Shown: positions 25,184-34,006, counted from the stretch's first letter. The stretch is 64,000 nucleotides of DNA from Phycicoccus duodecadis (GCF_002846495.1 NZ_PJNE01000001.1:2480001-2544000), one strand, 5' to 3'. The notes: generated by a model from the letters alone, not told the origin. Numbers and translations are program-made.

Positions 25184-28100
25184 CGGGAGCCCGCCGGACC
25201 CCCGCCGCCTCGAGGATGCGTGAGACGTCGCGCGCCGGGTCGCGGAACGCACCCGTCGACCAGACCCGTACGTGGTGCCAGCCGCGCGCGGTGAGCGCGT
25301 CGGCCCGCACCCGGTCGCGGTCGGCCACCGACGGGACGGCCGCGTAGTCGGGCCCGTCGGACTCGACGGCCACCAGCATCGTCCCGGGGGCGGTGGGGTC
25401 CTCGACGGCCAGCTCGACCGGGGCGGCCGACGCGCCGTAGTCCTCATGCACCACGAGCCCGTGCGAGCGCAGCCGGCGCGCCAGGTCGCCCAGCACCACC
25501 GACCGGCCCTCGCCGGGGGCCGCGTGCAGGGGGGCGTCGTCACCGTCGGGTCCGACGTGCTCGAGCAAGGCTCGCAGCATGCGGGAGCCGGGGGTGCGCA
25601 GACGGTCGGGGTCGAGCTCGTCGGCGCTGATGGTCGAGACCACGGTGAGGTCGCGGCGGGCCCGGGTCAGGGCGACGCCGAGCCGTCGGTGCCCGGTGTC
25701 GGTGCCCAGCGGCCCGAAGCGGTGCAGGACCCGGCCGTGCGGCGTCTTGCCGAACCCGACGCTGACGATGACGTCGTCCCAGGTGCGGCCCTGCACGTGG
25801 TGGGCCTCGCGGATCGCGAACGCCTCGAGGCGCTGCGGGTCGAAGAAGGCGAGGTCTCGCTCGTCGAGGTCGGTCAGGGCCCGCTGCACCGCCTCGGCGA
25901 CGCGGCGGCGGTGGCCGGCCGAGAACGCGACCACGGCCAGCGAGCGCTCGGGCCGGGTGCGCGCGTGCCGGAGCACGAGCTCGACCACGCGCTGCGCCTC
26001 GGCGTCGGTGGACTCCACCGCGGCCTCGCCCTCGGCGACCACGCCATGGCCCTCGACCAGCTCGTGGTGCACGACGGGGGCGGCGGACGTCCCCGGCACG
26101 GTGGCGAGGCCGCCGGCGTAGAGCTCGTCGTCGACGAACGCGACCAGCCGCTCGTCGTGGGCGCGGTAGTGCCGGGTGAGCCGGCGGGTGGGCAGCACGC
26201 CGTCGAGGAGGTCGACCACCGAGCCGTCGTCGTCGTCCTCGGGCGCGTCGACCCCGGCCGAGACCACGAAGGGCGACGGCGGCAGCTGCAACTCGTCGCC
26301 GACGACCACCACCTGGCGAGCGCGCGACACGGCGGCCACGGCCTCCGCCGGGGTCAGCAGCGAGGCCTCCTCGAGCACGACCACGTCGAACAGCTCGCCC
26401 GGCGGCAGCACCGACGGGACCGACAGCGGGCTCGTGGCCCAGCAGGGCGCAACGGCGGTGAGCAGCCCGGCGCCGGAGCGCACGAGCTCGGGCAGCGGGT
26501 CCGGGCGGCGGGCCCGGCCGGCCTGGCCACGCAGCTCGGCCTCCTGCTCGGGGTGGGCGCGGCGCAGGGCCGACACCCGGTCGGCCAGCGCCCGGCGGAC
26601 GGCGGCGGGGCGCCGCGTGCGGGCGTCCCGCTCGGAGCGGGCCAGGACGTCGGCGGCCTCGGCGAGCGCGGCGCCGTCGTGCCCGGAGACCCGCGGGTCG
26701 TGCGCGCTCACCTCGTCGGCCAGCGAGCACCACCAGACCCAGCGCAGCTCGGTGGCGACCCGCTCGACCGGCACCGTGCGCGCGCGCAGGTCGGCGACCA
26801 GCTCGGCCAGCCCCAGCGCGTCGAGGGCGTCGAGGGCGCGGCGCTCCTCGGCGACCGGGCCCAGCCGGTCGGCGGCCGCGTGCAGCGCGACCACGCGCTG
26901 CTCGAGGGTGACGAGGTCGAGGTCGACCAGCCGCGAGCCGTCCGCGCTGGCGGGCAGGTGGGCGTCCAGCCAGGCCAGGTCGCCGACGAGGGAGTCGTGG
27001 GCGACCTGGGCCCGGTCGAGCTCGACGGGGATCTCGGGGCGACCGCCGGACCCGGCCAGCTCGCGCCACGCGTCGCGCTGGGCGTGGGCCTCGGCCAGGG
27101 CCGCGTGCAGGTCGGCCGGCGGGCGGCCGGGGCGCAGCAGGCCACGGGCCTGGCGCCGGACCCGCCAGCGGTCCAGGGCGCCGAGGTCGCTGCCGGAGTC
27201 GCGGCGCTCGGCGGCGGAGCCGGTGGCCGCCACCAGGTCGCCGAGCGGGATGTCGAAGACCTGGGGCCGGAACAGCTCGAGGGTGTCGCGCACCCGGCCC
27301 ACGGTGGCCAGCACCCGGTGCCAGTCAAGCACCGTGGGGGCCGCCGGCAGGTGGATCCCGCGGAAGACCTCGGCCAACGTGGTGCGGGCCTCGGCGACCC
27401 CACCCTCGGCCAGCCGCGCGACGCGCTCGCGTGCCTCCTCGGTCTGCTCCTCGGTGGTGATGGCGGCGCCGAACCACGGGTCGTCCGCGCCGTCGCCGTC
27501 CCACGCGGCCAGCGCGGCGAGGTGCTCGAGGGTGGCAGCGGCGTGGTCGAGGGTCTCGCGGTCGAGGCGGGCCAGGGCGGTGCCGCTCACCCGCACCCGG
27601 GAGCGCGGCGGGGTGTCGAGCCGCGCGTGCCGGCTGACCTCCTCCTGGATCTCGTGCACGGTCGTCGCCCACGGGTCGCGCCGCCCGTGCAGGGCCTGCA
27701 CGTGGGCCTCGAGCAGGTCGTGCGCGGCCTGGCGCTGGGCGTCGGTGACCGCGTCATCGCGCTTCGAGGCCTCCTCGCCCGAGGGGGACGAGGCCTCACG
27801 CAGCCGCCGGTCGAGGGTCTCGACGAGGGCGCGGACGGCCCGGCCGCGGGCGTGGCCACCGTCGGGCAGGTCGAGCACGACGTCGTCGAGGCCGACCGAG
27901 GCCAGCCGCTCGACCACCGTCTCGATCGAGGCGCGCGTGGGCGAGACGAGGAGCACGCGCTGGCCGTCGCCGGCCAGGGTCGCCACGAGGTTGGCGACGG
28001 TCTGCGAGGCGCCGGTGCCGGGAGGGGTGCGCAGGAACAGGTGCGACCCGGCGCGCACGGCCGCCACGGCCTCGCGCTGGGCGGCGTCGGCGGGCAGGAC

Positions 28101-28913
28101 GAGGGCGTCGGCGTCGGCATCCGCCCCTACCGTCTCGAGGTCGGAGCCCACCGACACGGCCGGCAGGGCGTCGGCATGACCCGCCAGCGCGGCGACGACG
28201 TCGTGGCGTCCCAGGGTGTCGGCCTGGGCGGCGAGGTCGGCCACGAGCGGGGCCTTGTAGTACGGGAAGGTGGTGAGCACCACGCGGGGGGTGACGGCGA
28301 GGTCGGGCACGTCGGCGCAGGCCTCGCCGAGGGCCGCGTAGGCCGGGTAGGGGTCGACGCCGCCGGCGGCCGTGGCGAGGGCCTCGAGCCGGTCGGTGTC
28401 GAGGTGGATGCCGTGCGCCGAAGCCAGGTAGTCGACCAGGGCCGGGTTGGTCTCGAGCTCGTCGCCCGGCTCGAGCAGCCAGTCGAGGCGCCGGGCGTCC
28501 ACGGGCCGCAGCGTGCAGGATCGCAGGAACACCGGCGCCGCGGGCTCGCGGGGGGCGACCTTGCCGCCCTTGAGGACCACGGTCCAGGAGGCGGTCCCGA
28601 TGCCGAGGAAGCAGGTGCGGATGCCGTGCTCGGACTCCAGCAGCGCCGCGGTGTCGTGGACGCGCTCGACGCGGCGGCCGGCGTCCTCGAGGGCCTGCGG
28701 GTCACGGACCAGCTCGGACAGTCGGGCCCGCTCGCCGGCGACCAAGGCGTTGCGGGCGCCGAGGTGGGCGTTGGTGAGGTCGACGGTGCCCACGGGAAGG
28801 TCGCGGTACCAGAGCAGGGTGTTGGGGCCCCCCAGCTCGACCAGCTGGCGGGTCCAGCGCGCCCGGGCGGCGGCGACCGCCTCGGCGCGCACGGCATCGG
28901 GGGTAGGGGCCAC
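25176..28913 (-). CDS. SF1 helicase-like protein with C-terminal VSR/REase domain and altered Walker A
   Basis: A 1245-residue protein. The N-terminal ~250 residues start RWTRQLVELGGPNTLLWYRD. SF1 helicase motifs follow: motif I PPGTGASQT (~297-305; the Lys of GKT is Ala), motif II VVLEEASLL (~845), motif III VGDELQLPPS, RHYRAHDER, motif V HHVQGRTWDDVIV and motif VI GVALTRARRDL. The last ~65 residues (LVAVESDGPDYAA; ADALTARGWHHVRVWSTGAF) match the very-short-patch-repair-like endonuclease domain often fused to such helicases. Start is uncertain: GTG 28913 has GGGGAGG ten bases upstream; GTG 29012 is possible. A role in DNA metabolism or defence is inferred. Overlaps the next small gene. Confidence 0.82.
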   Translation of the reverse strand: MAPTPDAVRAEAVAAARARWTRQLVELGGPNTLLWYRDLPVGTVDLTNAHLGARNALVAGERARLSELVRDPQALEDAGRRVERVHDTAALLESEHGIRTCFLGIGTASWTVVLKGGKVAPREPAAPVFLRSCTLRPVDARRLDWLLEPGDELETNPALVDYLASAHGIHLDTDRLEALATAAGGVDPYPAYAALGEACADVPDLAVTPRVVLTTFPYYKAPLVADLAAQADTLGRHDVVAALAGHADALPAVSVGSDLETVGADADADALVLPADAAQREAVAAVRAGSHLFLRTPPGTGASQTVANLVATLAGDGQRVLLVSPTRASIETVVERLASVGLDDVVLDLPDGGHARGRAVRALVETLDRRLREASSPSGEEASKRDDAVTDAQRQAAHDLLEAHVQALHGRRDPWATTVHEIQEEVSRHARLDTPPRSRVRVSGTALARLDRETLDHAAATLEHLAALAAWDGDGADDPWFGAAITTEEQTEEARERVARLAEGGVAEARTTLAEVFRGIHLPAAPTVLDWHRVLATVGRVRDTLELFRPQVFDIPLGDLVAATGSAAERRDSGSDLGALDRWRVRRQARGLLRPGRPPADLHAALAEAHAQRDAWRELAGSGGRPEIPVELDRAQVAHDSLVGDLAWLDAHLPASADGSRLVDLDLVTLEQRVVALHAAADRLGPVAEERRALDALDALGLAELVADLRARTVPVERVATELRWVWWCSLADEVSAHDPRVSGHDGAALAEAADVLARSERDARTRRPAAVRRALADRVSALRRAHPEQEAELRGQAGRARRPDPLPELVRSGAGLLTAVAPCWATSPLSVPSVLPPGELFDVVVLEEASLLTPAEAVAAVSRARQVVVVGDELQLPPSPFVVSAGVDAPEDDDDGSVVDLLDGVLPTRRLTRHYRAHDERLVAFVDDELYAGGLATVPGTSAAPVVHHELVEGHGVVAEGEAAVESTDAEAQRVVELVLRHARTRPERSLAVVAFSAGHRRRVAEAVQRALTDLDERDLAFFDPQRLEAFAIREAHHVQGRTWDDVIVSVGFGKTPHGRVLHRFGPLGTDTGHRRLGVALTRARRDLTVVSTISADELDPDRLRTPGSRMLRALLEHVGPDGDDAPLHAAPGEGRSVVLGDLARRLRSHGLVVHEDYGASAAPVELAVEDPTAPGTMLVAVESDGPDYAAVPSVADRDRVRADALTARGWHHVRVWSTGAFRDPARDVSRILEAAGVRRAPGG

Positions 28914-29098
28914 GCTCAGGTGTCCTCCCCGTCTCGGCTCGTCCGGCACAGCGACCCCTGAGGCGGCCCCACGCCGGGTCCGTCCCTCGCGCGCCGGGCC
29001 GCTCGCACTCACCCCGGCAGGCTAACAACGGCCGGGCCGCACCCCGGGGAGGCGGGGCGCGCGCCGCCGGACGGGTCCCTGCGGTCGCTCGGGGTGGC

Positions 29099-30385
29099 TC
29101 AGGCGGCGGGGGCGGCCGGACGCCCGTGGGTGCGGGCCGTGAGCGCCAGCAGCCCGATGAGCACGGCGAACCCCAGCGACGTCAGCGCCAGGGCGTGGAA
29201 GCTGACCTGGTCGACGATGACACCGGCCACCGCCCCGCCGCCCCCGGCGGCCAGGCCCATCAGCACGTCGGCCGCTCCCTGGGCGCCGGGCCGCTCGGCC
29301 GGGGCGACACCGGCGGTCAGCAACGTGGAGCCGGCGACCAGCGTGCACGACCAGCCCAACCCGAGCAGGAACAGCCCGGCGGTCAGGCCCAGCGACTCCC
29401 CGGTGGGCGCGCCCGCGGCCAGCAGGGTCGCGGTGACCAGGATGACCGCGCCGGCCACGGCGACGACCCGGCCGCCGAAACGGTCGGTGGCGGCTCCGGT
29501 CACCGGCGACAGCGCGTACATCCCGAGCACGTGCATGCTGATGACGAACCCGATGACGGTCAGGTCGGCGTGGCCGTGGGCCATGTGCAGCGGCGTCATC
29601 ACCATCACGCTCACCATGACGCCGTGCCCGAGGGCGAGGGTGGCCAGGCCGAGCCGCGCCACGGGGCTGGCCGCGACGACCCGGATGCCGCGCAGCACCG
29701 ACCCATGCGTGGGCTCGGTGTCACCGGCGCCGTCGGCCAGGCGCTGGCGCCGCGCCTCGACGAGCGGGTCGGGGCGCAGGCGCACCAGGATCACACCGAC
29801 GGCCAGCAGGAGCCCGAGGAGGGAGAAGACGAACGGCCCCACGAGGCGCGGCAGCCCGAGCGCCGCGGCCACGGGCGCGCTGGGGCCGACGAGGTTGGGG
29901 CCGAGGACGCTCCCGACCGTGGTCGCCCAGACGACGATGCTGAGGTCGCGCGCGCGCCGGTGCGGCAGGGCGAGGTCCGCTGCGGCGTACCGGCTCTGGC
30001 TGTTGGAGGCGGTGGCGCCGCCGAAGACCAGGCTCGAGAGCAGCAGCAAGGGGAAGTTGCGCAGCACCCCGGAGGCGATCAGGCCCACCGCGCCGAGGGC
30101 CGCGAGCGCGTACCCGGCCGCGAGCCCGGGGCGCCGGCCCCGGGCGGCCATGATGCGGGCCATCGGGATGGCGGCCAGCGCGGCGCCCAGGACCTGGAAG
30201 GTGCCACCGAGCCCGGCGTACCGGGCCGAGCCCGACACCTGCTCGGCGAGGAGCGCTCCGACGGCGATGCCGGACGACAACCCGACCCCGCCGAGCATCT
30301 GCGACGCGACGAGGGTCCGGACGACGCGACGCTGGGTGTCGGCGCGGTCGGCGACCGTCGCCTCGGGGATCTCGGCCGTCGTCAC
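29099..30385 (-). CDS. MFS transporter
   Basis: A 428-residue major facilitator with twelve predicted helices. Family marks are TFQVLGAALAAIPMARIMAA with the ARGRRPGL loop (motif A-like), SNSQSRYAAADLALPHRRAR and GAATDRFGGRV in the second half. GTG 30385 is chosen: CATACT lies six bases upstream and the hydrophobic core starts soon after. Longer in-frame starts run through tRNA-Arg. Probably a drug or metabolite exporter; substrate not predictable. Confidence 0.85.
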   Translation of the reverse strand: MTTAEIPEATVADRADTQRRVVRTLVASQMLGGVGLSSGIAVGALLAEQVSGSARYAGLGGTFQVLGAALAAIPMARIMAARGRRPGLAAGYALAALGAVGLIASGVLRNFPLLLLSSLVFGGATASNSQSRYAAADLALPHRRARDLSIVVWATTVGSVLGPNLVGPSAPVAAALGLPRLVGPFVFSLLGLLLAVGVILVRLRPDPLVEARRQRLADGAGDTEPTHGSVLRGIRVVAASPVARLGLATLALGHGVMVSVMVMTPLHMAHGHADLTVIGFVISMHVLGMYALSPVTGAATDRFGGRVVAVAGAVILVTATLLAAGAPTGESLGLTAGLFLLGLGWSCTLVAGSTLLTAGVAPAERPGAQGAADVLMGLAAGGGGAVAGVIVDQVSFHALALTSLGFAVLIGLLALTARTHGRPAAPAA

Positions 30386-30474
30386 CGGAGCAGTATGCCC
30401 GCAGGCCGCGGGGTGGGTGGCTGGGCACCCGGTGGCGGGCGGGCCCGTCCCGTAATGTGATCCGCGGTCTTCCC

Positions 30475-30546
30475 GCCCTCGTAGCTCAGGGGAAGAGCAC
30501 TTCTCTCCTAAAGAAGGTGTCGCAGGTTCGAATCCTGCCGGGGGCA
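30475..30546 (+). tRNA. tRNA-Arg (anticodon CCT)
   Basis: A 72-nt cloverleaf. The acceptor stem GCCCTCG pairs with CGGGGGC; the D-arm is GCTC-AGGGGAA-GAGC. The anticodon stem CTTCT/AGAAG closes the loop CTCCTAA, giving anticodon CCT, which reads the rare AGG codon. The T-arm is GCAGG-TTCGAAT-CCTGC. Discriminator A; no encoded CCA. Its 3' terminal GGGGCA is repeated in the tandem array downstream. Confidence 0.97.
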
Positions 30547-30548
30547 CG

Positions 30549-30566
30549 GGCTCGCGGGCGCGAGCC
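30549..30566 (+). terminator. Hairpin directly after tRNA-Arg
   Basis: A perfect 8-bp stem (GGCTCGCG / CGCGAGCC) with a 2-nt centre starts two bases past the tRNA. A second hairpin (GCCGCTC / GAGCGGC, 30606-30630) follows. Confidence 0.5.
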
Positions 30567-30634
30567 TGCGAGCGCCGCGGGGCAGTGCCCCCGGCAGAAG
30601 CAACAGCCGCTCGAACGCAGTGAGAGCGGCGACG

Positions 30635-30718
30635 GGGGCACTGGCTCGCGGGCGCGGGGCACTGGCTCGCGGGCGCGGGGCACTGGCTCGCGGGCGCGGG
30701 GCACTGGCTCGCGGGCGC
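30635..30718 (+). repeat. Four perfect 21-bp tandem repeats derived from a tRNA 3' end
   Basis: Units begin at 30635, 30656, 30677 and 30698, each GGGGCACTGGCTCGCGGGCG plus C. A fifth, slightly different unit (one mismatch) spans 30541-30561, where GGGGCA is the tRNA-Arg 3' terminus. Each unit holds the left arm of a GGCTCGCG/CGCGAGCC hairpin; the full hairpin forms only at the ends. There are no spacers, so it is not CRISPR. Confidence 0.9.
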
Positions 30719-30848
30719 GAGCCCGCTGATCAGCGAGGGGCTGACCCTCCGTACGTAGCGAGAGGGGTCTGGACCTCGCTCGGGCCGCTGGGGCCAACGC
30801 ACCGAATGAGAGCAACCGGATATGCCGCGGATGGGGCGTGCGCTGCGG

Positions 30849-30959
30849 CCGATGAGCGCTAGCTTCCGCGCCGTCACGGTGATGACGCGGAACCTGATCG
30901 ATGACGCGGATACATCCCTGCCACCAGTCGGCTTCCGCGTCATCCCAGTGACGGCGCGG
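30849..30959 (+). repeat. 111-nt palindromic repeat element, copy 2
   Basis: Aligns ungapped with the minus strand of 9138-9248. It contains two palindromes. 30864-30892 has arms TTCCGCGCCGTCAC / GTGATGACGCGGAA that pair fully as RNA if two G-U pairs are allowed. 30933-30960 has TTCCGCGTCATC / GTGACGGCGCGGA. It lies ~300 nt past tRNA-Arg in the tRNA's orientation. Confidence 0.7.
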
Positions 30960-31152
30960 ATGGTTAGGCTCATGCCGCGTTGAGGTCACGTTCCCGCGTT
31001 CAGGATGTCGTCCCGCGACGCCTTGGCTCCCTTCGACATGGGCTGCGCAGGCATGGCAATCCCGTCGGTGGGTGAGAGTGCCATCGCAACGGACGCTCTG
31101 CGGCAGAGGAGGACGTGTGAGAGCTCCCACTTCGCGTGCGGGACAGTCGCGT

Positions 31153-31171
31153 CTACTTCCCCTGGAAGTAG
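31153..31171. promoter_or_regulatory. Perfect 8-bp inverted repeat, operator-like
   Basis: CTACTTCC-CCT-GGAAGTAG. A TACCCT ten bases further on (31181-31186) could be a -10 box for the small ORF at 31229, so the repeat would sit in the -35 region. No cognate regulator is identified. Confidence 0.4.
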
Positions 31172-31228
31172 CCACCGCCCTACCCTTGATGCACCGCGCT
31201 CCCCGCGCTGTGGCCCCAGGAGGTCGCG

Positions 31229-31381
31229 ATGTCTGCTCCATCACCAGCTGGTCCACCTCGGCTGGGCATGATGTGCCCACTTGAACTCGACGAACACCCC
31301 GCGCATGACCTGCGCGATCACCTGCTCGCCCTGAGCGTGATGGTGCTCTTCTGCACAATCACTGTGTTCCTCAGCCGCTAG
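31229..31381 (+). CDS. Candidate 50-residue small membrane protein
   Basis: A short ORF in an otherwise gene-free stretch. AGGAGG lies five bases before ATG 31229, the strongest ribosome binding site in this neighbourhood. The product is 50 residues: a Pro-rich start, a polar middle (LELDEHPAHDLRDH), and a C-terminal hydrophobic helix (LLALSVMVLFCTITVFL) ending in SR. The second half uses codons with G or C in the third position as host genes do; the first dozen codons do not, so ATG 31268 or 31271 are alternative starts. I know no family for it. It might be a small membrane peptide or a type-I-toxin-like peptide, but nothing beyond topology supports that. Confidence 0.45.
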   Translation: MSAPSPAGPPRLGMMCPLELDEHPAHDLRDHLLALSVMVLFCTITVFLSR

Positions 31382-31827
31382 CCCCTCGGGAGTTGCACCT
31401 CACGTCGGCGAGGGCGCTGATCCCGCGCGCCGCGGCAGATCGGGATGAGCGGGCCCACGGACAGGCAGTGGGCCACTTCCGTCCTGTATGCCACGCTCAG
31501 AGGACGCCGCAGCACGTACCACTGCCTGTCGGCGGGTCCGCTCCGCCCGCAGGGACCGCAGAAGAGGATGGCTTGATCGACCCGACAAGGGGTCACAACA
31601 TGCCCGGGAACGAGCACTCAGCTCGGCGTGGTGTGACCCCTCGACCTGCCCGTGGACACCCTCATACGCCATGACCGGGAACTTCCGAGCCCGCCAGGAC
31701 GGCAGCCGGCTGGGTCACTGCGCCCACGGCCCGGACGGCGCCGGCCGGGGGCGTGCCTGACTCGCACCGAGACGTGCCGGGCACCGCGCGACCATACTGA
31801 CGAACAGGTCGTGCCGAAGGAGCCGTC
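31382..31827. other. Gene-poor stretch before the next membrane protein gene
   Basis: Codon use in all frames is erratic and no ORF has a good ribosome binding site. The only structure seen is a spaced inverted repeat (GGGGTCACA near 31586, TGTGACCCC near 31632). CATACT near 31794 and AAGGAG near 31818 probably serve the gene at 31828. Confidence 0.45.
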
Positions 31828-32586
31828 ATGTCGATGCCGACGTCAGAGATGCCGCCCGCCGCCCCCCGCACCGCCACGCCGCCGACGGTCGGCGCGAGCC
31901 CGGTACCCGACCCGACCGCGCCACCCGGAGCCGTGTCCGCCGGCGTCAAGGCCCAGATCCTCGCGACCGAGCACTGGAGCCTGCTCGCCACCCGCAGCAT
32001 GGCCTGGTCGGAGATCATGAGCCGGATCACCATCCACCTCACCGTGGCCTCGGCCTCCCTCGTCGTCCTGGCGCTGTTCGCCCAGAGCTCGGGCTTCGGC
32101 CGGCCCTTCCGGATCATAGCGATCGGGCTGGCGTCGGCCGTGCTCCTCATGGGCATCCTCACCCAGGCTCGCGTCGTCAACGCCAGCATCGACGACGGCT
32201 CGGCGGTCATCGGGATGAACCGGCTGCGAGCCGCCTACCTCGACATCGACCCCAGCCTCGAGCCGTACTTCGTCACCTCGCCCCACGACGACCAGCGAGG
32301 GCTGATGGACACCTATTTCATGGGCTGGCCGCGCTCGACGTTCAGCCACGTCATCGCGAGCACGAGCATCTTCCTGACGGTCTTCAACGCCATCGTCGCC
32401 GGCACGCTGGGAGCCCTGGTCACCAGTGCGGCGGGAGGCCCCTCCCCCGTGGTCGCCCTCGTCGGTGTCCTCGTCGGGGTCGGGTTCGTCGCGGGCCAGC
32501 TCCTGGTGGGACGGCGCACCTTCCGCAGTGTGCGACAGCCGTCCCACTTCCCGACCCCAGGCGTCGGCTGTCATCCTGCTGCTTGA
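31828..32586 (+). CDS. Four-helix membrane protein of unknown function
   Basis: A 252-residue protein. A ~45-residue Pro-rich cytoplasmic start leads to ILATEHWSLLATRSMAWSEI, then two helices (~70-90 and ~95-112), a conserved soluble segment (VIGMNRLRAAYLDIDPSLEP and YFVTSPHDDQRG), and two more helices (~175-195, ~210-235). Proteins with this 'LLATRS..W.E..SR' and 'MNR.R..Y...P.LEPYF' pattern are common hypotheticals in actinobacteria. AAGGAG lies seven bases before ATG 31828. Next gene starts 76 bases downstream. Confidence 0.75.
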   Translation: MSMPTSEMPPAAPRTATPPTVGASPVPDPTAPPGAVSAGVKAQILATEHWSLLATRSMAWSEIMSRITIHLTVASASLVVLALFAQSSGFGRPFRIIAIGLASAVLLMGILTQARVVNASIDDGSAVIGMNRLRAAYLDIDPSLEPYFVTSPHDDQRGLMDTYFMGWPRSTFSHVIASTSIFLTVFNAIVAGTLGALVTSAAGGPSPVVALVGVLVGVGFVAGQLLVGRRTFRSVRQPSHFPTPGVGCHPAA

Positions 32587-32662
32587 CAGGTGCGCCGCCG
32601 CCCCGGCAGCCTCGCCCGAGGGCGGGATGCGGTCGCGCCCTCCGGCTGTGAACGAGGTGACC

Positions 32663-33103
32663 ATGCGTCGTCGACCACCTGCGGTGGCTGTGGCCGCGGG
32701 CCTCGCCGCCCTCTACGGCGCAGTGCTCGTCGCCGTCGCGGCGCTCGTGCTGTTCGAGTTCGTCACCGGCACCGGCGCGGTCGGGTCGCTCGGGCTCGAC
32801 CCGCAGGGCGTCAAGGGCGTCCTCACGCTCGGGGTCCTGCTCCCGCTGGGCGCGCTCCTGCTGTGGCGCGGCGCAGCGCTCCTGGTGAGGAACCGCGACC
32901 CACGGCTGCTCGCGCTGCCGCTCCTCCTGGTGCTGGTCTTCGGGAGCATCGGCGAGATCGTCGACCTCGTCGGCACCGCGAGCGCGACGAGCGACCTCAT
33001 CGGCGCGGGCATCCTGGCCCTGGCCGCGGGTCCCCTCGTCCTCCTGTCACTCCCGGCCTCCCGCCGGTGGCTGGCGATCGGCTGGCTGCCCCGCGCTCGA
33101 TGA
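32663..33103 (+). CDS. Small four-helix membrane protein
   Basis: A 146-residue hydrophobic protein with helices at ~8-30, ~48-68, ~78-97 and ~105-128 and a polar C-terminus (SRRWLAIGWLPRAR). No family recognised. ATG 32663 is chosen because GAGGTG lies close upstream and the upstream in-frame sequence overlaps the previous gene's region. Probably co-transcribed with the preceding membrane protein gene. Confidence 0.65.
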   Translation: MRRRPPAVAVAAGLAALYGAVLVAVAALVLFEFVTGTGAVGSLGLDPQGVKGVLTLGVLLPLGALLLWRGAALLVRNRDPRLLALPLLLVLVFGSIGEIVDLVGTASATSDLIGAGILALAAGPLVLLSLPASRRWLAIGWLPRAR

Positions 33104-33214
33104 CCGCCGTCGGACGGCGCCGACGCCCTGTCCCCCGGGTGGCGGCGGGCGTGACGAGGCACAGCGCGCCCGTCTCCGACGAACAGCGTCGTGGCTGGCC
33201 CGTTTCGCCCTTGT

Positions 33215-33913
33215 CTAAGAGCCTGATCGGGCTTTCGCCTCGGCGGCGACGAGGTCCGCGGCCAGCTCGCGCAGCTTGCGGTTGGTGTTCTGGGAGGCCT
33301 GGGACAGGATCGTGAAGGCTTCGTCCGGGGAGCAGTGGTTCGTGGCGATGATGATGCCGAGGGCCATGTCGATCGTCTTGCGGGAGTCCAGGGCCGCCCG
33401 CATCTGCGCCGCCGTCGACGTGGCCTCGGCATGGGCGTCGGCGTTCATCACGGCGACGCCGATGAAGCTGGTGATGTCGTTCGCCACCGCCAACGCCTCG
33501 TCACCGAAGGCGTCGGGTTCGCGCGAGTAGTTGTTGAGCGCCCCCACCGTGACGCCCTGGAACGGGAGCGGTACCGACAGGGAGCTCAGCACGCCTCGCT
33601 GGACCACCCGCGGCGTGTACGCGGGCCATCGCTCCTCGGTCCGCATGTCGCGCACGATCATCGGCAGCCCGGTGCGGCCCGCGTCCATGCACGGCCCGTA
33701 GCCCTCGCGGTACTGCAGCTCGTCGGCGTCCAGCGCCAGCTGGTCGCTGTAGGCCGCGGTCCACGCCCGGTCGGCGCGGACGAGCGTGATGGACGTGGCC
33801 TCCGACCCCGGGATGTGCGCCTGCGCGATCGCGGCCACCTCGTTCAGCACGTCCTCGAGGGGGCGGTCGACCAGGACGACCTGGGCCAGGGCCTTGTACG
33901 CGGTGACCGTCAT
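33215..33913 (-). CDS. GAF and ANTAR domain RNA-binding regulator
   Basis: A 232-residue two-domain protein. A GAF sensor (residues ~15-155; ATSITLVRADRAWTAAYSDQ, REGYGPCMDAGRTG, SSLSVPLPFQG) is followed by a C-terminal ANTAR domain (~165-225; AALDSRKTIDMALGIIIATN, CSPDEAFTILSQASQNTNRK, LRELAADLV). ANTAR proteins act as transcription antiterminators by binding paired RNA hairpins once a signal is sensed. No obvious dual-hairpin target is visible beside the gene. ATG 33913 follows a GATACT box by six bases. It lies downstream of the GAF-GGDEF gene on the same strand. Confidence 0.93.
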   Translation of the reverse strand: MTVTAYKALAQVVLVDRPLEDVLNEVAAIAQAHIPGSEATSITLVRADRAWTAAYSDQLALDADELQYREGYGPCMDAGRTGLPMIVRDMRTEERWPAYTPRVVQRGVLSSLSVPLPFQGVTVGALNNYSREPDAFGDEALAVANDITSFIGVAVMNADAHAEATSTAAQMRAALDSRKTIDMALGIIIATNHCSPDEAFTILSQASQNTNRKLRELAADLVAAEAKARSGS

Positions 33914-34006
33914 CCCCTCAGTATCGAGCAGGTCGGCACTCCGGAAGGCCCCAGGGTGCGACCGGGATCGTCAGGGGATCCCGGGGTGGGAGGACGGACG
34001 CCGGGC

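Noticed and set aside
25176..28913. Frameshift or base error creating the PPGTGAS motif
   Set aside because: The frame is open on both sides and the codons for Ala and Ser are normal for the gene. A single-base error cannot turn a Lys codon into GCG. Left as a real substitution.
9584..30546. Integrated prophage or genomic island between the two tRNA genes
   Set aside because: The ~21 kb between them is conserved housekeeping DNA with no integrase, phage gene or att duplication.
30541..30718. CRISPR array
   Set aside because: The 21-bp units are directly adjacent without spacers, and no cas genes are in the window.
30486..31358. A long minus-strand ORF across tRNA-Arg, the tandem array and repeat copy 2
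   Set aside because: The repeated peptide (PRAREPV) is just the 21-bp array translated; it also covers the tRNA in antisense.
31600..31671. A 23-codon ORF starting MPGNEHSARR
   Set aside because: Weak upstream sequence, random codon use and no hydrophobic or conserved feature.
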